DNA from: Leptolyngbya ohadii IS1
Lineage (GTDB): Bacteria > Cyanobacteriota > Cyanobacteriia > Elainellales > Elainellaceae
Direction of reading: 5' to 3'
Assembly (NCBI RefSeq): GCF_002215035.1
Contig: NZ_NKFP01000001.1
Location: forward strand, 431,501-495,500
Length of the DNA: 64,000 nt
Shown: piece by piece, positions 1 through 8,028 of the stretch
Layout: every line of letters starts with the position of its first letter
Numbering within the stretch: position 1 is the first letter of the stretch
Notes under the pieces: generated by a model
Databases searched by the model: none
What the model was told of the DNA's origin: nothing
The model's input: only the letters and a program-made list of their open reading frames with translations
Made by a program: the position numbers and the translations under genes

Positions 1-1546
1 AGTGCAGGGTAGGACCGAGGACGGTACATTCTAATCCGGCGGCAGATTCAGGATTGCCTAAAATTCGATTTGCCAGCCGAAACGCCAGGTGATCCATCGG
101 TCCCGAAGGCGGGACACCAATATCCCAGTAGCCCAACCGTCCGGGATAGTCCTGAACTGTAGTGTAGGTGCCGGGATCGAGAACATCGATCGTGCGCGGC
201 TGATACTCAAATCCGTTCAGATAGCGGGTGCTGACGAGTCCCTGCTGGAAGGGGGTACTGGCAATGACCTGCCGCAGATAGTCCAGGTTGGTTTCAATGC
301 CTGCCACTTCTGATTTCTCAAGAGCCGTTTGCAGTTGGGCGATCGCCTCTTCCCGGTTTTCCCCATGCACAATGACTTTTGCCAGCAGCGGATCGTAAAA
401 AGGCGTAACTTCTGTTCCGGTTTCAATCCAGCGATCGCAGCGAATAGGGTCAGGAGAACAGTCTGGAAAACGAACAGCACTCAGGAGACCTGCGCTAGGC
501 TGAAAGTTTTTGTGAGCATCTTCGGCATAGATTCGCACCTGAATCGAGTGTCCCTGAAACTGAGGCAGTTCAGCTTGCAGGAAAGTATCATCGCCCGCCG
601 CCAGACGCACCATCCACTCCACCAGATCCACACCACTTACCATTTCCGTTACGCCATGCTCGACCTGAAGGCGGGTATTGACCTCCAGGAAGTAGAACTG
701 CTGCGTATTCACATCAAACACAAATTCAACCGTGCCTGCGGACTGGTAATTAACGGCTTTCCCTAATCGCACAGCGCAGTCATAAAGCTGCTGTCGCAGG
801 GCATTGCTGATTCCGGGAGCAGGCGTTTCCTCAATCACTTTCTGGTTGCGCCGCTGAATCGAACAGTCTCGCTCCCCTAACGCGATCACATTCCCTTCAC
901 CGTTCCCAAAGATTTGGACTTCAATGTGCCGCGCCGTTTGAATATATTTCTCTAAAAAGATTCCCTTCTGCTTAAAATTCGCCTGGCTCAGACGTTCTAC
1001 TTTCTCGTATGCATTTGCTAATTCTGCCTGACTGAAGCAGACCTGCATTCCAATTCCACCGCCCCCCGCCGTACTCTTCAGCATCACCGGATAGCCGATT
1101 GCCTCTGCCGCCGCTTTTGCCGCCTCTATGTCCTCTAATAATCCCGTTCCCGGAACCAGAGGAACCCGATGCTGTTCCGCCAATTCCCGCGCTCGATGCT
1201 TTAAACCAAACGCTCGAATCTGCTCAGTCGTCGGACCAATAAACGCAATCCCTGCGGCTTCACAGGCAGCAGCAAATTCTACATTCTCACTTAAAAAACC
1301 ATAGCCGGGATGAATTGCCTGCGCCCCTGTTCGCTGCGCCGCTTCCAGGATGCGATCGTATCTCAAATAGCTTTCCGCCGCCGGACTCGCCCCAATTCCT
1401 ACCGCCTCCGTTGCCATCATGACGTGCCGAGCATGGGCATCCGCATCGGAATACACCGCCACCGACTGAATGCCAAGGCGATCGAGCGTCCGAATAATGC
1501 GGCAGGCGATTTCTCCGCGATTGGCGATCAGGACTTTGTTGAACAT
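1..1546 (-). CDS. Biotin-dependent urea/guanidine carboxylase, N-terminal part (3' end outside window)
   Basis: The minus strand is open from an ATG at 1546 to the window edge, about 515 codons, and the C-terminus is missing. The start reads [17 protein letters not shown], the biotin carboxylase N-terminus. An ATP-grasp glycine loop ([10 protein letters not shown]), a VIEETPAPG segment and the catalytic [13 protein letters not shown] segment follow. From about residue 445 the sequence changes to a carboxyltransferase domain ([20 protein letters not shown], then [11 protein letters not shown]). This order is that of urea amidolyase-type carboxylases, normally about 1200 residues with a C-terminal biotinyl domain. 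It is the third gene after a guanidine-I riboswitch and two DUF1989 genes. By family knowledge such enzymes carboxylate guanidine, and the product is deiminated to allophanate. The substrate-specifying part of the carboxyltransferase domain lies outside the window, so guanidine over urea is inferred from context. Confidence 0.93.
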   Translation of the reverse strand, partial: MFNKVLIANRGEIACRIIRTLDRLGIQSVAVYSDADAHARHVMMATEAVGIGASPAAESYLRYDRILEAAQRTGAQAIHPGYGFLSENVEFAAACEAAGIAFIGPTTEQIRAFGLKHRARELAEQHRVPLVPGTGLLEDIEAAKAAAEAIGYPVMLKSTAGGGGIGMQVCFSQAELANAYEKVERLSQANFKQKGIFLEKYIQTARHIEVQIFGNGEGNVIALGERDCSIQRRNQKVIEETPAPGISNALRQQLYDCAVRLGKAVNYQSAGTVEFVFDVNTQQFYFLEVNTRLQVEHGVTEMVSGVDLVEWMVRLAAGDDTFLQAELPQFQGHSIQVRIYAEDAHKNFQPSAGLLSAVRFPDCSPDPIRCDRWIETGTEVTPFYDPLLAKVIVHGENREEAIAQLQTALEKSEVAGIETNLDYLRQVIASTPFQQGLVSTRYLNGFEYQPRTIDVLDPGTYTTVQDYPGRLGYWDIGVPPSGPMDHLAFRLANRILGNPESAAGLECTVLGPTLH

Positions 1547-1842
1547 AGTCGATGAGTGGGGAGTGGGGAGTGGGGAGTGGGGAGTGGGGAGTGGGGAGTG
1601 GGGAGTGGGGAGCAGGGGGCAGGGAGTAGGGGGAGAAGAGATGGGTGGTGAATGGATTGATGGATGAATGGATGAATAAATGAACTGATGGGATAGGGGT
1701 AGGGGAAATATGGCGATCGTAGAAGGCAGCGAATCACTAACTTCATCCACTCATCCACTCATCCACTCATCTACTCATCTACTCATCTACTCATCTACTC
1801 ATCCACTCATCCACTCATCTACTCATCCACTCATCCACCCCT
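1547..1842. repeat. Heptanucleotide and pentanucleotide-based tandem repeat spacer
   Basis: This 296-bp spacer between the carboxylase and the upstream DUF1989 gene is nearly all low-complexity repeat. Positions 1551-1610 are about eight copies of the heptamer GGGGAGT, running into related G-rich units (GAGCAGGGGGCAGGGAG). Positions 1740-1845 are about ten copies of a decamer-like unit alternating ATCCACTC and ATCTACTC. The heptamer tract resembles the short tandemly repeated repetitive (STRR) sequences of filamentous cyanobacteria. No gene is seen. The 65- and 76-residue frames here are translations of the repeats. Confidence 0.85.
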
Positions 1843-2478
1843 CTACCCTTCCCAAATCAAAATCCGAATCGGCGTAGGATTATACGCATTGCAGGGATTA
1901 TTAATCTGGGGGCAGTTGGAAATGGCGACTAGCGTATTCATCTCGGCGCGTAAATCGACGATGCTGCCGGGGGCAGAAATGCCGTCTACAATCTCCAGGG
2001 TTCCGTTATCGGAGACGGGAACGTTCATAAAGAAATTGATGTTGCTTACCATGTCCCGCTTGCCTAAGCCATAGGGTGCGAGTGCCGTGAGGAAATTTTC
2101 GACGCAGGCGTGCTGGAATCGTTTGTCTAGCCCAAATCGCACGGAATTGCTTTCGCAGCTACAGGCTCCGCCAGAGGTGTCGTGCCGTCCGCAGGTGTCG
2201 TTCAGGATAGTCATCATCACGCGACCATCATTTGAGATCAGTTTGCTGCCCGTTGTCAAATACAAGTTGCCCTGCGCCACGGTTGTATCCTGGGCACTGT
2301 ATCGCTCATCAGGAGCATCGGCGTTATACACCAGAAAATCAACTGCCTGGTTGCCGCCTAAATCCTCAATTCGCATAATCTGTCCCCGCTTCAGCACCCG
2401 CGACCAGGGATGGCGAGAAGGAACAACTTCATCGTAGATGGCAGTTTGGGGATCGAGTTGGGTTTGGCTTGTAGTCAT
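1843..2478 (-). CDS. DUF1989 urea-carboxylase-associated protein 2 (carboxyguanidine deiminase subunit)
   Basis: A 211-residue DUF1989 protein with ATG at 2478. Recognisable parts are RIEDLGGNQAVDFLVYNA near the N-terminus, the Cys/His cluster TCGRHDTSGGACSCESN near residue 115, and the closing block APGSIVDLRAEMNTLVAISN followed by YNPTPIRILIW. The Cys and His residues are the likely zinc ligands. Proteins of this pair, long called urea-amidolyase-associated UAAP1 and UAAP2, form the two subunits of carboxyguanidine deiminase, which turns carboxyguanidine into allophanate plus ammonia. It sits between the paralogous DUF1989 gene and the carboxylase on the same strand, separated from both by repeat-filled spacers of 227 and 296 bp. 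Family and operon role are firm. Which subunit name applies was not decided. Confidence 0.9.
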   Translation of the reverse strand: MTTSQTQLDPQTAIYDEVVPSRHPWSRVLKRGQIMRIEDLGGNQAVDFLVYNADAPDERYSAQDTTVAQGNLYLTTGSKLISNDGRVMMTILNDTCGRHDTSGGACSCESNSVRFGLDKRFQHACVENFLTALAPYGLGKRDMVSNINFFMNVPVSDNGTLEIVDGISAPGSIVDLRAEMNTLVAISNCPQINNPCNAYNPTPIRILIWEG

Positions 2479-2705
2479 GGTTTGGTGTGGATGAGTGGAT
2501 GAATTAATGGGGGAATAGGGAATAGGGAGTGGATGGGTGAGTGAATGAGTTAGGGAATAGGAAGTGTATGGGTGTATGGGTGGATGGGCAGATGGGCAGA
2601 TGGGGGATATATAGGTGAGTTCATAAGTGGATGTAAAATCACCTAAAGATTCAGCGAATTAATTTCCCCCCTGCTCCCCTGCCCCACTCCCGACTCCCCA
2701 CTCCC
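2479..2705. repeat. Repeat-filled spacer between the two DUF1989 genes
   Basis: A 227-bp spacer of degenerate ATGGGTG/ATGAGTG-type repeats (about 2490-2620), then a C-rich tract at 2666-2705 made of CTCCCC/ACTCCCC units, the reverse complement type of the tract at 1551-1620. No gene or clear terminator is seen. Confidence 0.75.
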
Positions 2706-3458
2706 CTAATCCTGAGCAAACAAAGCATCCGTATTCACAAATCCGCGCACTGCTTCGGGATTCGCATTGCGGCACAGATCATCGGCGGTGGGAGCAGGCG
2801 AATTCCAGACGGGGACTTGGATAGGTTTTGGGGCGTAGGGGGTGCTGGGATGGAGGGCATGAGGGCAGTTGGAGAGGACGACCAGGACATTCATTTCGGC
2901 GCGGAGGTCGATAAAGCTGCCGGGCTTTTCGATGCCTTCCACAAAGGTCATTTTGCCTTCTAGCTCGATCGCCACTCGTGTAAAGAGATTAATATTGGGC
3001 ATGATGTCTCGCTTGGTGAGTCCGTATCGGGTGACGGCTCGGCGGAAACTATCGCGGGCGTTCACCCAAAATTCTCCTTCTCCGTACTTTGCGGCGTTGC
3101 TGGCAGCATTGCTGCATCCACCAAACAGATCGTGATAGCCGGATGTATCTTCGGTAATTGAAAACAGGACGCGCCCCATGTCCGAATAGATCACCATGCC
3201 TTTCTTCAGGAAAGCGTTGAACTGAATTTTTGCCGTATCTGCTACATTCAGTCGCTCGATCGGATTATCGGCGTTATAGCAAATCAGAGAAACGCCCTGT
3301 GAGCCTTCCAAATCGGTGATGCGAAGCGTATTTCCCCGCTTAATGATGCCGTGCCAGTACGCGCTACCGGGCAAGGTTTCGTCTCGTAAAATCAGGGCTG
3401 GATCGATCGTCCCTGGATTAGATGAATCAGAGTTAGGCAGGACAGATGATTGCACCAT
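2706..3458 (-). CDS. DUF1989 urea-carboxylase-associated protein 1 (carboxyguanidine deiminase subunit)
   Basis: A 250-residue DUF1989 protein, paralogous to the next gene downstream. The open frame extends to a TTG at 3590, but the ATG at 3458 has a strong GGAGG eight bases upstream (TCGGAGGATTCTATGG), and the longer version would overlap the riboswitch terminator arm. I therefore choose 3458. Motifs are GSQGVSLICYNADNP, the metal-binding block EDTSGYHDLFGGCSNAASN and a C-terminal LRAEMNVLVVLSNCPHAL. It is the first gene behind the guanidine-I riboswitch. Family knowledge: both DUF1989 partners are needed for carboxyguanidine deiminase activity in guanidine degradation. The last 25 residues extend beyond its paralogue. 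Confidence 0.9.
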   Translation of the reverse strand: MVQSSVLPNSDSSNPGTIDPALILRDETLPGSAYWHGIIKRGNTLRITDLEGSQGVSLICYNADNPIERLNVADTAKIQFNAFLKKGMVIYSDMGRVLFSITEDTSGYHDLFGGCSNAASNAAKYGEGEFWVNARDSFRRAVTRYGLTKRDIMPNINLFTRVAIELEGKMTFVEGIEKPGSFIDLRAEMNVLVVLSNCPHALHPSTPYAPKPIQVPVWNSPAPTADDLCRNANPEAVRGFVNTDALFAQD

Positions 3459-3590
3459 AGAATCCTCCGAGAATGGTTGGGTGATCGGTGAAAGCGGGTA
3501 TCCAAACGCTAAAACGGAACTGAAGCAACAAAGCCGTAGATAGTAAGGCTGACAAGAAATATGGCTGGCAAGATGGCGACCCAACAGCAA

Positions 3591-3640
3591 AGCCCAGGAG
3601 CTACCAACAGATTTTTAGTTCTGTATGGCTCTCCCGGGCT
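3591..3640 (-). terminator. Candidate expression-platform hairpin of the guanidine-I riboswitch
   Basis: On the minus strand AGCCCGGGAG (3640 to 3631) can pair over ten positions with CTCCTGGGCT (3600 to 3591), with one G-U pair. The inner ACAGA/TCTGT adds a further helix. The 5' arm is also the 3' end of the riboswitch aptamer, so ligand binding and this hairpin should be mutually exclusive. The tract after it (TTTGCTGTTGG) is only weakly U-rich, so terminator strength is uncertain. Confidence 0.6.
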
Positions 3641-3757
3641 TTTGTCCCGCCGTGTGACCAGTCTGAAAGCGCTTTACCAGATTTATCTAGAAGCTCAGGC
3701 TGGCTGCTTCTCTCGGACCAGGCATCGGCTATAAGCCAGACCGGAACCCTAGAAGCG
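3628..3757 (-). ncRNA. Guanidine-I riboswitch (ykkC class I)
   Basis: The minus strand carries the class signature in order: CTAGGGTTCCGG (3752 to 3741), then TGGTCCGAGAG (about 3722 to 3712), then ACACGGCGGGACAAAAGCCC (3655 to 3636) followed by GGGAG. These blocks and their spacing match the ykkC/guanidine-I aptamer, which binds free guanidine and usually switches transcription on. It lies about 170 bases upstream of the first DUF1989 start. An 84-codon open frame covering it is a translation of the RNA and not a gene. Confidence 0.95.
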
Positions 3758-3833
3758 AATCCTGTGTAATTGCTTGTTTGTGAAGTTTGACCCAATCGGT
3801 GTGGCTTAACCCATGCGATCGAGCCTATGTACG

Positions 3834-3862
3834 ATAAAACCGCTTTTGTTGGCATTCGTCAA
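3834..3862 (-). promoter_or_regulatory. Candidate sigma-70 promoter of the guanidine operon
   Basis: On the minus strand TTGACG (3862-3857) and TTTTAT (3839-3834) are separated by 17 bases. Transcription would start near 3827, about 70 bases before the riboswitch core. The -35 box is a good match and the -10 box a weak one. No NtcA site was seen next to it. Confidence 0.5.
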
Positions 3863-3885
3863 GCCTATTCATAAAATCTCTGTAA

Positions 3886-4368
3886 CTAAACCTGGAAGGA
3901 ATACTGTGTTTTCAGCAGCTTTAGCACCGTCGTTGTCTTTGTGTCGAGGACTTCGGATCTTGCCCGCAGCTCAGCCAGAAAATTGAGCAGGGTTTCATTG
4001 GAATCGTAGGTCACTTCAAGGAACAGGTCATAGTCTCCAGTGACAAAAGCCACATAGCTAATAGAGTCTATGCTGACAAGTTCCTGAGCAACCCGCCGAG
4101 CCGCTGCCAGATCGGTTAGCTTAACGTCGATCAGGGCAATTTGACGGAACCCCAGCTTATCAGGGTTAAGATACGCCTGAATTTTAATCGCGTTGGACTC
4201 CAGTAGGCGCTGCACCCGATTCCGAATCGTGGCTTCTGAAACCCCCACTCGCTTGGCAATTTCCGTAAATGCCATCCGCCCGTCCTTGTGCAGGATTTGC
4301 ACAATCTGAATGTCCAGGTCATCGAGCTGAAGGCGATCGCTTGTCGGATTAGAGGTTGGCTGTATCAT
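3886..4368 (-). CDS. Lrp/AsnC family transcriptional regulator
   Basis: A 160-residue protein, the usual Lrp/AsnC size. Residues 15-65 form the N-terminal helix-turn-helix (LDDLDIQIVQILHKDGRM, then AKRVGVSEATIRNRVQRL). Residues 75-155 form the RAM/AsnC ligand-binding domain (IALIDVKL, then VTGDYDLFLEVTY). Such proteins sense amino acids or related small molecules and bind DNA as dimers or octamers. It is encoded just upstream of, and in the same direction as, the guanidine operon, but the operon has its own promoter and riboswitch in the 220-bp gap. Four 15-bp direct repeats lie about 90 bp upstream of its start and are candidate binding sites. Regulation of the nearby nitrogen genes is inference. 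Confidence 0.92.
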   Translation of the reverse strand: MIQPTSNPTSDRLQLDDLDIQIVQILHKDGRMAFTEIAKRVGVSEATIRNRVQRLLESNAIKIQAYLNPDKLGFRQIALIDVKLTDLAAARRVAQELVSIDSISYVAFVTGDYDLFLEVTYDSNETLLNFLAELRARSEVLDTKTTTVLKLLKTQYSFQV

Positions 4369-4841
4369 TGCTGGAAATAAATTGCTAAAAATTGCTAGAA
4401 ACTGTTAGAAATCAATCGATTGCTCGCGATCGGCGGGTGCGTCGCGATGGGAGGGGCAATTTTGAGAACAGTAATTTTGAGAACAGTAATTTTGAGAACA
4501 GTAATTTTGAAAATAAATAATGCGTACAGAATCATGAAGTGGGCTGTCTGCCATCTTTATTAGCTCCCAATCTGATCTTGAATATCGCAGGGGTAGAAAT
4601 CTGTTCTGCGAATATCGTACCAAAATTAAAACAAAATTTATTGATTAGGGTGAAAAATCAAAAATCGTCTGCGATTCTGTTACTGAAAATACAATTCCAT
4701 GTTTTCACGGCGGCTATGTTGAAATTTAAAGCTCAATCTGGATACACAAAACTATTTTGTAACGCCGTCTTGCACTTAAAAAATACGCTTTGACAGAATA
4801 TGCAATGACGATTGCGGTGAGACTCTGATGACTAATAGACA
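4369..4841. other. Divergent intergenic region between lrp-like gene and hypothetical gene
   Basis: A 473-bp region without a gene, clearly AT-rich over 4500-4800. It holds the four 15-bp repeats at 4456-4515 and presumably the promoters of both flanking genes. I could not pick a convincing -35/-10 pair on either strand. Short open frames across it are unsupported. Confidence 0.6.
4456..4515. repeat. Four tandem 15-bp repeats upstream of the Lrp gene
   Basis: Four head-to-tail copies of GTAATTTTGAGAACA at 4456-4470, 4471-4485, 4486-4500 and 4501-4515; the first and last copies are slightly diverged. Each internal copy contains GTA-N8-AAC, one base off the NtcA consensus. The array lies between the minus-strand Lrp gene (start 4368) and the plus-strand gene starting at 4842, so it could be an operator or just one of the many 15-bp tandem repeats of this window. 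Confidence 0.8.
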
Positions 4842-5693
4842 GTGATAAATAATAAATCAACCATGCCAAACGCTGTGCCTGATTGGATGAGGGGGTTGTG
4901 GAGACGATTGTCGATCGAAACAGAAGACGGTCAGCGTGACACTAAGACGCAGGTATTTTATCTGCAAACGTCCCTTTGTTTTGGAGACTTAAGAATTCCG
5001 GGCGATCGTCCTGATATCGACCATTCCAGCTTTTTGTCCTTAACCCAGGCAGAGGCTTTGAGCCTATCACAGCAGCAGGGATTTGCAGGGGTCGTTCAGT
5101 TTGAATGGGGCAACCCGCACCGCTGTCAGTGGGTCAGACAAATTGATTATCAGCCTTCGCAGCCCGTTCGTGATATTGGATGGCTGTACTGGCAGGACGA
5201 CCTTCTGATTGAGGACGGCATCGATCAGGTCTACCGGGAAGAGTGGCAGAAAGTAGATGACGGTCAGGGAGACTATACGGCGCTGGTTCTCGCTGCGGAT
5301 TTGTCTAGCCCTGGGGCAACCTGGCAGGCAAGCCTGGTGATTGCAGGCGATTATTTCGTTTACAGTCAGAATCGATCGTTTCCGCTGCCGCCAAACGGCT
5401 CCCTCACCGATTGCCTCACCCATGCCCCAGCTCAGGAGAAACAGCAGGACTATCTGAACTGCGAAATATCTTTTGGGCGCTGTCGGTCAGGTCGGGTTCC
5501 GTGGGAGATTCAGCGATCGACAATTCCCTGGCGCGAAGGTTCTGCCCTCTGGTCAATCAAAGATTTGGCGATCGATCTGGAGAAGCAGCGAGTCTTACAA
5601 ACGGTCGATCGCGGTGATACATCTAAGAATCAACAGGAAATTCGGGAGTGGAAAATCTGGGAATGGGGAACAGGTGACGCATTTCAGGGTTAG
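4842..5693 (+). CDS. Conserved cyanobacterial hypothetical protein
   Basis: A 283-residue soluble protein with no signal peptide or membrane segment. The frame opens with GTG at 4842; an ATG at 4863 (MPNAVPDWMRGLWRRLSIET) is an equally good start. Repeated Trp/Asp-rich strands (DWMRGLWRR, QVFYLQTSLCFGDLRIP, GVVQFEWGNPHRCQW, VRDIGWLYWQDDLLIEDG, PWREGSALW) suggest a beta-barrel, lipocalin-like fold. The opening pattern reminded me of HRI1-type proteins, but I cannot confirm that. The start of the next gene, a Rieske oxygenase, is about 70 bp further on and the two may be cotranscribed. Function is unknown. Confidence 0.75.
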   Translation: MINNKSTMPNAVPDWMRGLWRRLSIETEDGQRDTKTQVFYLQTSLCFGDLRIPGDRPDIDHSSFLSLTQAEALSLSQQQGFAGVVQFEWGNPHRCQWVRQIDYQPSQPVRDIGWLYWQDDLLIEDGIDQVYREEWQKVDDGQGDYTALVLAADLSSPGATWQASLVIAGDYFVYSQNRSFPLPPNGSLTDCLTHAPAQEKQQDYLNCEISFGRCRSGRVPWEIQRSTIPWREGSALWSIKDLAIDLEKQRVLQTVDRGDTSKNQQEIREWKIWEWGTGDAFQG

Positions 5694-5761
5694 GTGAATT
5701 GCTCGTTTAGATCAATTGGCAGCAATGTGTCTATCTATATTTTTGACTTTTGGTATTTCCT

Positions 5762-6922
5762 ATGATGAGTAGTCTCAGCGATCGTCCTACCCAAGCGCAG
5801 AGCAGATTTTTTGCAGGTTCTCTGTACACCTCCGCTGCCCTTCTGCCGTTTGAGCAGCAGCATATTTTCCGGCAAACCTGGCTGTACATTGGTCAAGAAC
5901 AGGAGCTGATACAGTCCGGCACGGTCAGAATGCTTGAAGTGGCTGGCAGCAGCATTTTGATCACTCGCGGTAAGGATGGCAATCTGCGGGCGTTTCACAA
6001 TGTCTGTCCGCATCGAGCGGCACTGTTTTGTTCGGAGCCAGGATCACATCAGCTCAAACACCTGGTCTGTCCTTACCATGCCTGGACTTACAGTTTGGAG
6101 GGCGATTTAGTCGGTGTTCCGCGAGAAGGGCGGTTCTCGGAGGATTTTTGTCGATCGGACTATGCGCTGATGCCAATTCGACTGGAACTCTGGCAAAATT
6201 TTATCTTTATCTGCTTTTCTGAAGCTGCACCGCCACTGCACGACTTTTTGGGCGGAATTCCTACTGCGTTGAGCAACCATTTCACTCCAGAGACGACTCT
6301 GCTCACAAAGCAGCAATATCTGGTCAACTGTAACTGGAAAGCCTATCACGACAATACGCTGTGTGATTATCACGTTGCCGTTGCCCATCGCACCACGCTC
6401 GATGTTATTCAGGGTCCGGTGAACCGCTATCAGCACAAGTTTGATACGTTCGTAAACCTGCTGTACACGCCGACGACGGCAGACTGGCAAACCCAAAATC
6501 CAGTGCTGGAAGGGTTAGACGATCGCAGCCGCAACGGATTTTTTACCTTTGGCATTTTTCCCAATCTGCACCTGCTGGCACTTCCCAATGGGCTGGTCGC
6601 CTGGCTTCGTATTGATCCGCTGACGGTGGATACCTGCCTGCTGAACTCCGAAATTTACGGAATTCCTGCCCTCTGTCGGTCGATCGATCAGGTGACACAG
6701 GAGTTTGATGCCTTTACCCAGGAGGACATTGCGATTACCGAAGGGGTTCAGCGGGGCTACGCCAGCGGTGTTTATCGTTCCGGTCCTGTGAACCAACTGG
6801 AGGATCGCATTGCCCACCAGCAGCAGATGATCTGGCAATTTTTGCAGGCAGGCTTAGAGCGCGATCGATCCAGTGTTCATCCAGAGGTTGCGGCAGTCTT
6901 GTCAGGCGGATTCACTGGCTAA
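5762..6922 (+). CDS. Rieske [2Fe-2S] aromatic-ring-hydroxylating-type oxygenase, alpha subunit
   Basis: A 386-residue protein; the frame extends to a TTG at 5750 but ATG 5762 or 5765 is more likely. The Rieske ligands are CPHR and CPYH (C-x-H, then 17 residues on C-x2-H) around residues 80-105. The mononuclear iron site is in NWKAYHDNTLCDYHVAVAH around residue 195-210. Length and the isolated alpha subunit fit the group of Rieske monooxygenases that includes choline, carnitine and glycine-betaine demethylating enzymes. A separate reductase is needed and none is encoded nearby. It sits in a cluster of nitrogen genes, so N-demethylation of an amine is a reasonable guess. Its 3' end overlaps the convergent hydrolase gene by 21 bp. 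Confidence 0.87.
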   Translation: MMSSLSDRPTQAQSRFFAGSLYTSAALLPFEQQHIFRQTWLYIGQEQELIQSGTVRMLEVAGSSILITRGKDGNLRAFHNVCPHRAALFCSEPGSHQLKHLVCPYHAWTYSLEGDLVGVPREGRFSEDFCRSDYALMPIRLELWQNFIFICFSEAAPPLHDFLGGIPTALSNHFTPETTLLTKQQYLVNCNWKAYHDNTLCDYHVAVAHRTTLDVIQGPVNRYQHKFDTFVNLLYTPTTADWQTQNPVLEGLDDRSRNGFFTFGIFPNLHLLALPNGLVAWLRIDPLTVDTCLLNSEIYGIPALCRSIDQVTQEFDAFTQEDIAITEGVQRGYASGVYRSGPVNQLEDRIAHQQQMIWQFLQAGLERDRSSVHPEVAAVLSGGFTG

Positions 6923-7984
6923 TAGCTCAGTAATGGTTGCTTCAATCAATTCGGTGTCCTTCGCGCTATATCCTGGTCCTCCAGCACAGTGTCCCCAAAT
7001 GGATTGGATAACTCTCAGCTCCGCATTTGGCATATAGGAAACTTCGATCGCGTTATCCTCCGGCGGAAAATACAGATCCGTGGCGCTGGGCATGACGATC
7101 GCCCTTGCCTGAATCGATCGCAGTGCCAGGGCAAAATCGCCGCCGTAAAGCGGATTGTCGCTAATATCTCCGTGCTGCCACGTCCAGAGCATCGCCAGCA
7201 GATCGTTGGCATCCCAGCTTAAATGATCGTCCTCCCACCATTTCAAGAGTGCCTCTACCGTTTCAAATCCCAGTTCGCGATACAGTCCCTCCCGGTAAAA
7301 TGCCTGTGAATATGCCCAGCCTGCGTAGACTCGTCCAAATGCCTTCAGTCCAGCAACGGGCGGTTCCGTGTAATGTCCGTTTTGCCAGGTGGCATCGGCA
7401 GTCAGGGCAGCTTTTACCCCCTCCAGGAAAACGCCATTATGCACCGACGTTTTGGCTGAGCCGCAGTAGGGAAAAATTCGCTCGACGCGGACGCTTTGCG
7501 CTGCCGCCAAAGGCGGGTCGGGAAAGAGAGCCGCCCAGTGATACGCCTGCTGTGCTCCCATTGACCATCCCATGACCAGCGCAATTCGCTCAATCCCAAA
7601 CTGCTCCGTCACCAACCGCAACTGACACTGAATATTGTCGTACACCGTCACATGGGGAAAGTTCGCCCCCAAACCGTGACTGGGAGAGGAAGACAGCCCA
7701 TTGCCGAACATATTTGGGACGATGATGAAATATCGATTGGGGTCAAGCGCCCGTCCTTTGCCAATCAGTTTCGCGTTGCTGCGATGGGTTCCTGTGTAGT
7801 GCGTCGGAAAAATAATTACATTATCTTTTCGGGCATTCAGCGTTCCGTAGGTAGCATAGGCAAGTTTGGCATCGGATAAAGTTTCACCAGACTGTAGCAG
7901 AACGTCACCTAATTCGTATATTTTGTAGTCGATCGCCATATTCTCTAATTCACCCATTGAAATCGTCTTGCTGTTAAGCACCAT
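6902..7984 (-). CDS. MetX-like alpha/beta hydrolase (homoserine O-acetyltransferase family fold)
   Basis: A 360-residue alpha/beta hydrolase with ATG at 7984; an internal ATG before AIDYKIYELGD is an alternative start. The nucleophile elbow is GWSMGAQQAYHW near residue 145. The acid is probably the Asp of SATDLYFPP and the base the His of SIWGHCAGGP, in the spacing of the MetX/homoserine acetyltransferase family. Members often have other acyl-transfer or amide/ester-cleaving roles, and nothing here points to methionine synthesis. It converges on the Rieske gene with a 21-bp overlap, and its start is only about 40 bp from the divergent glutamine synthetase-like gene, so the promoters must overlap the coding ends. 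Substrate unknown. Confidence 0.85.
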   Translation of the reverse strand: MVLNSKTISMGELENMAIDYKIYELGDVLLQSGETLSDAKLAYATYGTLNARKDNVIIFPTHYTGTHRSNAKLIGKGRALDPNRYFIIVPNMFGNGLSSSPSHGLGANFPHVTVYDNIQCQLRLVTEQFGIERIALVMGWSMGAQQAYHWAALFPDPPLAAAQSVRVERIFPYCGSAKTSVHNGVFLEGVKAALTADATWQNGHYTEPPVAGLKAFGRVYAGWAYSQAFYREGLYRELGFETVEALLKWWEDDHLSWDANDLLAMLWTWQHGDISDNPLYGGDFALALRSIQARAIVMPSATDLYFPPEDNAIEVSYMPNAELRVIQSIWGHCAGGPGYSAKDTELIEATITELLASESA

Positions 7985-8028
7985 ACCGCAGGTCTGTCTC
8001 GCAAATTTATCGCAAAGGAATGAAACCC

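Noticed and set aside
1551-1845. Repeats considered as a CRISPR array
   Set aside because: The units are 7-10 bp and contiguous, with no spacers of unique sequence.
3601-3855. 84-codon open frame on the minus strand
   Set aside because: It is the guanidine-I riboswitch read as protein; the conserved blocks are RNA motifs, not codons.
4405-4623. 72-codon minus frame with repeated NYCSQ
   Set aside because: It is produced by the 15-bp tandem repeats and has no other support.
7985-8028. Glutamine riboswitch upstream of the glutamine synthetase-like gene
   Set aside because: The divergent gap is only about 40 bp and none of the conserved glnA RNA blocks is present.
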